Positions 1 through 5,054 of a stretch of DNA of 5,054 nt are shown piece by piece. The notes beneath the pieces were generated by a model. It was not told where the DNA came from and did no database searches. It saw only the letters and a list, made by a program, of their open reading frames with translations. This DNA is from an uncultured Bacteroidales bacterium (GTDB taxonomy: Bacteria; Bacteroidota; Bacteroidia; Bacteroidales; UBA932). Each line of letters opens with the position of its first letter. Position 1 is the stretch's first letter. The stretch lies in NCBI GenBank assembly GCA_946405645.1, contig CAMJHW010000114.1:1-5054 (forward strand), written 5' to 3'. Made by a program: the position numbers and the translations under genes.

Positions 1-633
1 GAGCGGCTGGTGAGGATGAGCGTCAAGGATTTCGCACGCGAGACCGCTTCGGAGTCCCCCGCCCCCGGAGGCGGGTCCGTGTCTGCGGCCATGGGCGCAT
101 TCGGCGCGGCCCTGGCGACGATGGTCGCCAATCTCTCCGCGCACAAGCGCGGATGGGACGAGCGCTGGAAGGAGTTCTCCGACGTGGCGGAACAGGGATG
201 GAAGATAATGGATGAACTGACGGCGCTGGTGGACGAAGACACCGCCGCCTTCAACCGCATAATGGACGCCCTGGGCATGCCGAAAGGCACGCCCGAAGAG
301 AAGGCCGCGCGCGCCGCGGCGATGGAAGAGGCTACCCTTTACGCCGCCAGCGTACCGCTGAAGACGATGGAAGCCTCGCTCAAGGCCCTGCCTCTCGCGC
401 TGGAGATGGCCCTCAAGGGCAATCCCGCTTCGGCATCGGATGCCGGCGTGGCGGCGCTGGCCGCAGTAGCCGCCATCCGCGGAGCGGAACTCAACGTCCG
501 CATCAACGCTTCGGGGCTGGCGGACAAGTCCGCAGCCGCTCCGCTGCTCGACCGCGCCGCTGAGATTGTCACCGAAGCGGAAGCCCTGCAGACTGAAGTC
601 CTCAAAGCCGTCAACGCCAATATCGATCTATGA
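1..633 (+). CDS. ftcD: Formimidoyltetrahydrofolate cyclodeaminase domain, probably the C-terminal part of bifunctional FtcD (5' partial)
   Basis: The product converts 5-formimino-THF to 5,10-methenyl-THF and ammonia in the cytoplasm, the last one-carbon step of histidine breakdown. The visible 210 codons span about the whole cyclodeaminase (FTCD_C) domain, which is about 207 aa in human FTCD. Counting from base 1, P20-A-P-G-G-G-S26 is the family's N-terminal glycine-rich motif. V77-D-E-D-T-A-A-F84 is the acidic segment expected at the active site. N141 to A152, with S-D-A-G-V-A-A, is the conserved C-terminal block. The frame stays open to base 1, reading E-R-L before a possible GTG (10) or ATG (16). 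Neither start has a convincing ribosome-binding site. The residues before the domain and the H-K-R-G-W-D segment (48-53) resemble bifunctional enzymes, so I infer an upstream formiminotransferase domain cut off by the window. A stand-alone fchA-type protein starting at 10 or 16 remains possible. The stop overlaps the hutU start. Confidence 0.88.
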   Translation, partial: ERLVRMSVKDFARETASESPAPGGGSVSAAMGAFGAALATMVANLSAHKRGWDERWKEFSDVAEQGWKIMDELTALVDEDTAAFNRIMDALGMPKGTPEEKAARAAAMEEATLYAASVPLKTMEASLKALPLALEMALKGNPASASDAGVAALAAVAAIRGAELNVRINASGLADKSAAAPLLDRAAEIVTEAEALQTEVLKAVNANIDL

Positions 634-635
634 TG
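630..635 (+). promoter_or_regulatory. Overlapping stop/start with tandem ATG codons (ftcD-hutU junction)
   Basis: The bases ATGATG contain the ftcD stop TGA (631-633) and two in-frame hutU start candidates, at 630 and 633. The first gives an ATGA overlap and the second a TGATG overlap. Both permit reinitiation by ribosomes finishing ftcD. No Shine-Dalgarno motif is visible in the 20 bases upstream, which supports coupling over independent initiation. Confidence 0.7.
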
Positions 636-2651
636 AACGCATTCCAGGAAGATATCCTGGCCGGCATCCCGGCGGAACTGCCGGAGGCCAGGCCATATGA
701 CACATCGGTAAACCACGCGCCCAAGCGCAAGGACATCCTGACCGAGGACCAGAAGGTCCTGGCGGTCAGGAATGCCCTCCGGTATTTCCCGGAGCGGCAC
801 CATGCCGTCCTGGCGGAAGAGTTCGCCGAAGAGTTGCGTCTCTACGGCCGCATCTATATGTACCGCTTCCGCCCAACATACGACATGTACGCCCGTCCTG
901 TCGACGAGTATCCCGCCAAGAGCCGTCAGGCGGCGGCCATCATGGCGATGATCCAGAACAACCTCGACCCGAGGGTGGCACAGCATCCGCACGAACTCAT
1001 CATCTACGGAGGCAACGGAGCCATCTTCCAGAACTGGGCGCAGTACCGTCTGACGATGCAGTACCTGGCGACGATGACTGACGAGCAGACGCTGGCGATG
1101 TACTCCGGACATCCGATGGGTCTTTTCCCCTCGCACAAGGACGCCCCCCGCGTGGTAGTCACCAACGGCATGGTCATCCCCAACTATTCCAAACCCGACG
1201 ACTGGGAGCGCTTCAACGCCCTCGGCGTCTCGCAGTATGGGCAGATGACCGCCGGATCCTATATGTACATCGGCCCGCAGGGCATCGTCCACGGCACAAC
1301 CATCACGGTGATGAATGCAGCGCGCAAGCAGCTGAGGAAAAAAGGACTGAGCGGAGACGACCGCAGCGGGATGCTCTTCGTGACCGCAGGCCTCGGCGGC
1401 ATGTCCGGCGCCCAGCCCAAGGCCGGCAACATCGCCGGAGTGGTAAGCGTCACCGCCGAGATCAATCCACTGGCCGCTCGCAAGCGCTACGAACAGGGAT
1501 GGGTGGACGAGCTCCACGACAGTCTCGACGAACTTGTCCCCCGTATCCGCATGGCAGTCTCCGGCAAAGAAACAGTTTCGCTCGCCTATGTCGGCAACGT
1601 AGTCGATCTCTGGGAGCGGCTGGCCGACGAAGGCATACATGTCGACCTGGGCTCGGACCAGACATCCTTGCACAATCCCTGGGCCGGAGGCTATTATCCC
1701 GTCGGATACTCCCTGGAGGAGTCCAAGCGAATGATGGCGGAGGAGCCGGCGCGCTTCAAGGAGGCCGTCCAGGCCTCGCTGCGCCGCCACGTCGCCGCAG
1801 TCAACCTCCTGTCCGACAAGGGGATGTATTTCTTCGACTACGGCAACGCCTTCCTGCTGGAAAGCTCACGCGCCGGAGCCGACGTGCTCAATGCCGACGG
1901 CTCCTTCCGCTATCCTTCGTACGTGCAGGACATCATGGGTCCCCTCTACTTCGACTACGGTTTCGGGCCCTTCCGCTGGGTATGCATGAGCGAGGATCCC
2001 GAGGACCTCGCCAAGACCGACGCCCTGGCGGTGAAGGTCCTGACGGATATGGCCGCCACGGCTCCGGAGGAGATCGCCGGCCAGATGCGCGACAATATCC
2101 GATGGATCGAGGAAGCGGGGCGGAACCACCTCGTGGTGGGCTCCCAGGCCCGCATCCTCTACGCCGACTGCGAAGGCCGCACGAAGATCGCGCTCGCCTT
2201 CAACGAAGCCATCCGCAGCGGCGAGATCACCGCTCCGATAGTCCTCGGCCGCGACCATCACGACGTGTCCGGAACCGACTCGCCTTTCCGCGAGACATCC
2301 AACATCTACGACGGGTCGCAGTTCACCGCCGACATGGCCATCCAGAACGTCATCGGCGACGCCTTCCGCGGAGCCACCTGGGTGTCCATCCACAATGGCG
2401 GCGGAGTCGGCTGGGGCGAGGTCATCAACGGAGGCTTCGGTATGGTCATAGACGGATCCGAAGACTCCGCCCGCCACATCCGCGAGATGCTGTTCTGGGA
2501 CGTCAACAACGGCATAGCGCGCCGTTCCTGGGCGCGCAACGACGGCGCCCGCTTCGCGGCGGAGCGCGAGATGGCGCGCACCCCCGGCCTGCGCCTCACC
2601 CTTCCCCACCCTGCAGATGAACTCTTGATAAAGAAAGCTTTGAACAAATGA
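630..2651 (+). CDS. hutU: Urocanate hydratase (urocanase), long type
   Basis: This cytoplasmic NAD+-dependent enzyme hydrates urocanate to 4-imidazolone-5-propionate, the second step of histidine degradation. The 673 aa product is complete. It is longer than the roughly 555 aa Pseudomonas/Bacillus form, mainly through about 75-80 extra N-terminal residues, and close to animal UROC1 (about 676 aa). Family landmarks in order are Y126-G-G-N-G130 (NAD binding), Y203-G-Q-M-T-A-G-S, T252-A-G-L-G-G-M-S-G260, D343-Q-T-S-L-H348, F402-D-Y-G-N406, G446-P-F-R-W450, R541-D-H-H-D-V-S-G548, and H588-N-G-G-G-V-G-W-G596. At the classic urocanase signature, where short forms read Q-G-L-P-A-R-I-C-W, this protein reads G504-S-Q-A-R-I-L-Y511, so the catalytic cysteine position is leucine. 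As recalled, that is normal for the long type. Two ATG codons stand in tandem (630 and 633), giving a 4-base or 1-base overlap with ftcD. The end overlaps hutH by 4 bases. Confidence 0.97.
   Translation: MMNAFQEDILAGIPAELPEARPYDTSVNHAPKRKDILTEDQKVLAVRNALRYFPERHHAVLAEEFAEELRLYGRIYMYRFRPTYDMYARPVDEYPAKSRQAAAIMAMIQNNLDPRVAQHPHELIIYGGNGAIFQNWAQYRLTMQYLATMTDEQTLAMYSGHPMGLFPSHKDAPRVVVTNGMVIPNYSKPDDWERFNALGVSQYGQMTAGSYMYIGPQGIVHGTTITVMNAARKQLRKKGLSGDDRSGMLFVTAGLGGMSGAQPKAGNIAGVVSVTAEINPLAARKRYEQGWVDELHDSLDELVPRIRMAVSGKETVSLAYVGNVVDLWERLADEGIHVDLGSDQTSLHNPWAGGYYPVGYSLEESKRMMAEEPARFKEAVQASLRRHVAAVNLLSDKGMYFFDYGNAFLLESSRAGADVLNADGSFRYPSYVQDIMGPLYFDYGFGPFRWVCMSEDPEDLAKTDALAVKVLTDMAATAPEEIAGQMRDNIRWIEEAGRNHLVVGSQARILYADCEGRTKIALAFNEAIRSGEITAPIVLGRDHHDVSGTDSPFRETSNIYDGSQFTADMAIQNVIGDAFRGATWVSIHNGGGVGWGEVINGGFGMVIDGSEDSARHIREMLFWDVNNGIARRSWARNDGARFAAEREMARTPGLRLTLPHPADELLIKKALNK
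2627..2651 (+). promoter_or_regulatory. A-rich translation start region and ATGA overlap (hutU-hutH junction)
   Basis: The hutU stop TGA (2649-2651) overlaps the hutH ATG (2648-2650). The bases just before it, from GATAAAGAAAGC at 2627 onward, are A/T-rich in an otherwise GC-rich window and lack a good Shine-Dalgarno match. A-rich, weakly structured start regions are typical of Bacteroidota. These bases also encode the hutU C-terminus (I-K-K-A-L-N-K), so the composition serves two roles. Confidence 0.5.
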
Positions 2652-4135
2652 CACATTATATCTCATCGACCCGCCTCTCCCTCGAGAGGATGAAGGAAAT
2701 ACTGGACAACAAGGAAAAGATCGCCCTCTCGCACGAGTCCACGGACGCCGTCATCAAGTGCCGCAAGTACCTGGACAAAAAGATGGAAGACATAGACCGA
2801 CCGCTCTACGGCATCACCACCGGATTCGGCTCGCTCTACAATGTCACCATCCCCCAGGAGGATCTCTCGCAGCTCCAGCACAACCTCGTCATGTCGCATG
2901 CCTGCGGCTCCGGCGAGACCGTACGGCCGGAGATCGTCAAGCTGATGCTGTTCCTCAAGGCGCAGAGCCTCGCCTACGGTCATTCCGGAGCCCAGCTGAT
3001 CACTGTCCAGAGGCTCATCGATATGTTCAACCACGACGTCCTTCCGGTCGTGTACCAACAGGGATCGCTGGGAGCATCCGGCGACCTCGCCCCCCTCGCG
3101 CATCTGAGCCTGCCGCTCATCGGCCTCGGCGAAGTCTTGTACAAGGGAAAGGTCCGGCCTTCGGCTGAAGTCTGGAAGGAACTGGGATGGGAGCCCATCC
3201 GGCTCCAGTCAAAGGAAGGCCTCGCCCTGCTGAACGGCACTCAGTTCATGAGCGCGCACGCGGTCTGGGCTCTGCTCAAGAGCATACGCCTGTCCAAGTG
3301 GGCCGACCGCATAGGCGCCATGTCTCTCGACGCGTATGACGGACGAATCGAGCCTTTCCTCCCCCTCACCCACCAGCTCCGTCCGCACCGCGGACAGATC
3401 AGTACCGGCAAGCGGTTCCTGGAGATCCTCGAAGGAAGCGAACTCATCAACCGTCCGAAGGAGCATGTTCAGGATCCTTACAGCTTCCGCTGCATACCTC
3501 AGGTCCACGGAGCGGTCAAGGACAACATAATGTATGTCGAGTCGGTCATCGAGAACGAGATCAACTCCGCGACCGACAATCCCAATATCTTCCCGGACGA
3601 GGACATGGTCATCTCGGCGGGCAATTTCCACGGCGAACCGATAGCCATCCCTATGGACGCCCTGAGCATCGCTATGTCGGAGCTGGCAAGCATCTCCGAG
3701 AGGCGTACATATCAGCTCATCCACGGACTGCGCGGCCTGCCCAAGTACCTGGTGGCCAATCCGGGACTCAACAGCGGCTTCATGATTCCGCAATATACCG
3801 CGGCCTCCATCGTCAGCCAGAACAAAGGCCTCTGCTGGCCCGCATCCTGCGACTCGATCCCTTCATCGCAGGGACAGGAGGACCACGTGAGCATGGGCTC
3901 CAACTCCGCCACCAAGCTGGTGCGCATCGTTGACAACGTAGAGACCGTTCTGGCCATCGAACTCTTCAACGCCGCCCAGGCGCTGGAGTTCCGCCGTCCG
4001 GCGAAATCGTCTCCCGTCATCGAGAGGATCTTCGAAGACTACCGCAAGGTCGTGCCGTTCATCGACAACGACACCGTCATGCAGCCTCTGATCGCCAAGT
4101 CAGTCCAATTCATCCGCCAGGAGCAGTATCTGTAA
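2648..4135 (+). CDS. hutH: Histidine ammonia-lyase (histidase)
   Basis: Histidase removes ammonia from L-histidine to give trans-urocanate, the first and committing step of the pathway. It normally works as a cytoplasmic homotetramer. The 495 aa product is full length (family about 500). The A143-S-G145 triad within G139-S-L-G-A-S-G-D-L148 cyclises to the MIO electrophile. Other residues matching active-site positions known in the Pseudomonas putida enzyme are Y54 in Y-G-I-T-T-G-F-G, H84 in M-S-H-A, N196 in L-L-N-G-T, Y279 and R282 in D-P-Y-S-F-R, F327 in N-F-H-G-E-P, and E411 in Q-E-D-H-V-S-M. None is missing, so the enzyme should be active. Histidase is preferred over phenylalanine or tyrosine lyase because of the hut context and the H84 and Q410-E411 pattern. 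The ATG at 2648 overlaps the hutU stop as ATGA. The stretch before it is A-rich without a clear Shine-Dalgarno. Confidence 0.97.
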   Translation: MTHYISSTRLSLERMKEILDNKEKIALSHESTDAVIKCRKYLDKKMEDIDRPLYGITTGFGSLYNVTIPQEDLSQLQHNLVMSHACGSGETVRPEIVKLMLFLKAQSLAYGHSGAQLITVQRLIDMFNHDVLPVVYQQGSLGASGDLAPLAHLSLPLIGLGEVLYKGKVRPSAEVWKELGWEPIRLQSKEGLALLNGTQFMSAHAVWALLKSIRLSKWADRIGAMSLDAYDGRIEPFLPLTHQLRPHRGQISTGKRFLEILEGSELINRPKEHVQDPYSFRCIPQVHGAVKDNIMYVESVIENEINSATDNPNIFPDEDMVISAGNFHGEPIAIPMDALSIAMSELASISERRTYQLIHGLRGLPKYLVANPGLNSGFMIPQYTAASIVSQNKGLCWPASCDSIPSSQGQEDHVSMGSNSATKLVRIVDNVETVLAIELFNAAQALEFRRPAKSSPVIERIFEDYRKVVPFIDNDTVMQPLIAKSVQFIRQEQYL

Positions 4136-4137
4136 TG
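4119..4137 (+). promoter_or_regulatory. Shine-Dalgarno-like AGGAG and TAATG overlap (hutH-hutI junction)
   Basis: AGGAG at 4119-4123 lies 11 bases before the hutI ATG (4135-4137), slightly longer than ideal spacing. It sits inside the last codons of hutH. The hutH stop TAA (4133-4135) shares its final A with the hutI start. It is the clearest Shine-Dalgarno-like motif at any junction here and supports the 4135 start. Confidence 0.5.
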
Positions 4138-5054
4138 AAACGGCTGATTGTCAACATAGGAGAGCTGGTCGGAATAGTGCCTGAGGGCGTCCTGCGCAAA
4201 CAGGGCGCGGAGATGTCGGAGACCGGCGTCCTCAAGGACGCTTGGCTCCGCATCGAGGACGGCCTCATCAAGGATTTCGGCCCTATGTCTGAGTGCCCTT
4301 CGGCATCCGGCGAGGTGCTGAATGCCGAAGGCGGAATGGTGATGCCGGCCTTCTGCGACAGCCATACGCACATCGTGTATGCAGGCAGCCGGGACGGAGA
4401 GTTCCTCGACAAGATCAACGGACTCTCCTATGAGGAGATCGCCGCCCGCGGAGGCGGCATCCTGAACTCCTCCGACCTGCTTCACCGCACCTCCGAAGAC
4501 GATCTGTACGAACAGTCGATGGTCCGCGTCAGCGAAATGATGGCGGCCGGCACCGGAGCCATCGAAATCAAGAGCGGGTACGGCCTCAATCCCAAGGACG
4601 AGATGAAGATGCTGCGGGTGATCCGCCGCATCAAGGAGAGCGTCCCGGCCGTGGTGCGCGCCACGTTCCTGGGCGCGCACGCCGTAGGCCGGGGCTGCAC
4701 CCGCGAAGAGTACGTGAACACCGTCATCGGGATGATGCCTCAGGCAGCGGAAATGGCTGATTTCGTGGATGTTTTCTGCGATGAAGGATTCTTTACCACG
4801 GAAGATACCGCACGCATACTCAAGGCCGGGGCTGCCTGCGGGCTCCCGGCCAAGATCCACGCCAACGAGCTCGCAGAGAGCGGCGGCGTGGAGGTCGGAG
4901 TGCGCCATGGAGCGCTTTCCGTGGACCATCTTGAGCGCAGCGGCCCCGTTCAGGTCGAAGCCCTGCGGGGCGCGCCGACCATGCCCACAATGCTCCCCGG
5001 GTCGTCGTTCTTCCTCGGCATCCCTTTCGCCCCGGCCAAGGATTACATCCACGC
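4135..5054 (+). CDS. hutI: Imidazolonepropionase (3' partial)
   Basis: HutI hydrolyses 4-imidazolone-5-propionate to N-formimino-L-glutamate, the third step of the pathway. It belongs to the metal-dependent amidohydrolase superfamily. The frame from ATG 4135 runs open to the right edge and encodes 306 residues plus two bases. The family is usually 405-420 aa, so about 100-110 residues lie outside. The N-terminus M-K-R-L-I-V-N-I-G-E-L fits the family start. Metal ligands H77 and H79 lie in D75-S-H-T-H, followed by Y82-A-G-S-R86 and R105-G-G-G-I109. E144-I-K-S-G-Y-G150 and G180-A-H-A183 are substrate-side motifs. K240-I-H-A-N-E-L246 supplies metal ligand H242 and probable catalytic E245. D264-H265 and L287-P-G-S-S-F-F-L-G follow. 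The last metal ligand, the aspartate of the usual T/S-D-x-N-P-G motif (D324 in B. subtilis), is expected just beyond the window. The start overlaps the hutH stop by one base (TAATG). Confidence 0.95.
   Translation, partial: MKRLIVNIGELVGIVPEGVLRKQGAEMSETGVLKDAWLRIEDGLIKDFGPMSECPSASGEVLNAEGGMVMPAFCDSHTHIVYAGSRDGEFLDKINGLSYEEIAARGGGILNSSDLLHRTSEDDLYEQSMVRVSEMMAAGTGAIEIKSGYGLNPKDEMKMLRVIRRIKESVPAVVRATFLGAHAVGRGCTREEYVNTVIGMMPQAAEMADFVDVFCDEGFFTTEDTARILKAGAACGLPAKIHANELAESGGVEVGVRHGALSVDHLERSGPVQVEALRGAPTMPTMLPGSSFFLGIPFAPAKDYIH

Noticed and set aside
58..75. GC-rich inverted repeat CCCGCC/GGCGGG, terminator-like stem
   Set aside because: It encodes the conserved P-A-P-G-G-G-S motif of the cyclodeaminase and has no T-run after it. 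The symmetry follows from proline and glycine codons.
661..684. Inverted repeat CCGGC/GCCGG early in hutU
   Set aside because: The arms are short with a 14-base loop in GC-rich coding DNA, with no T-run or link to a gene boundary. It is expected by chance.
339..1790. Long minus-strand open frame (483 codons) opposite ftcD and hutU
   Set aside because: It lies antisense to two well-supported genes, crosses their junction, has no recognisable domain, and reflects the scarcity of stop codons in GC-rich DNA with G/C third positions.
1499..2620. Plus-strand open frame (373 codons) in another frame of hutU
   Set aside because: The translation is dominated by arginine, proline and glycine without any family motif, as expected of an out-of-frame reading of GC-rich coding DNA. 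The hutU frame carries clear urocanase motifs throughout.
1866..2666. Minus-strand open frame (266 codons) opposite the 3' part of hutU
   Set aside because: It has no recognisable motif, overlaps conserved urocanase sequence completely, and has no plausible start region of its own.
4039..5052. Minus-strand open frame (337 codons) opposite hutI
   Set aside because: The plus strand encodes a clear imidazolonepropionase with its metal-binding motifs in order. The antisense reading is rich in histidine, alanine and glycine with no domain, so it is a shadow of hutI.
1..5054. Search for CRISPR arrays, tRNA or rRNA genes, insertion sequences, direct repeats or a novel defence or mobile system
   Set aside because: Nearly every base is accounted for by four overlapping metabolic genes. 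No repeat array, RNA gene, transposase motif or unexplained interval was found.

Overview
This window holds one uninterrupted, four-gene segment of a histidine-utilisation (hut) operon, all on the + strand. Each junction overlaps by 1 to 4 bases. In order: the cyclodeaminase part of a formiminotransferase-cyclodeaminase (ftcD, cut by the left edge), urocanate hydratase (hutU), histidine ammonia-lyase (hutH) and imidazolonepropionase (hutI, cut by the right edge). There is no intergenic space, so no operon promoter, terminator, RNA gene, repeat array or mobile element is visible. Any promoter and terminator must lie outside the window.

The genes cover a whole pathway. HutH deaminates L-histidine to urocanate and HutU hydrates it to imidazolonepropionate. 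HutI opens the ring to N-formimino-L-glutamate. FtcD then moves the formimino group to tetrahydrofolate, releasing glutamate, and its cyclodeaminase half converts 5-formimino-THF to 5,10-methenyl-THF plus ammonia. This is the folate-dependent branch of histidine degradation. No HutG or HutF hydrolase gene is seen, though one could lie outside the window.

The DNA is GC-rich with strong G/C preference at third codon positions. The proteins look most like the Bacteroidota versions: a long (673 aa) urocanase resembling the animal UROC1 type, a FtcD C-terminal domain with an H-K-R-G-W-D segment, and a HutH with an S-S-Q-G-Q-E-D-H-V-S-M segment. Shine-Dalgarno motifs are weak or absent before hutU and hutH, which also fits Bacteroidota. 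I infer a GC-rich member of the Bacteroidales, perhaps Rikenellaceae-like or an uncultured gut lineage. This is from remembered family features, not a database search.

The window is essentially ordinary metabolism, and I see no sign of a previously undescribed system. The points worth a second look are the missing canonical active-site cysteine in HutU, the probable fusion state of FtcD, and the tight translational coupling.
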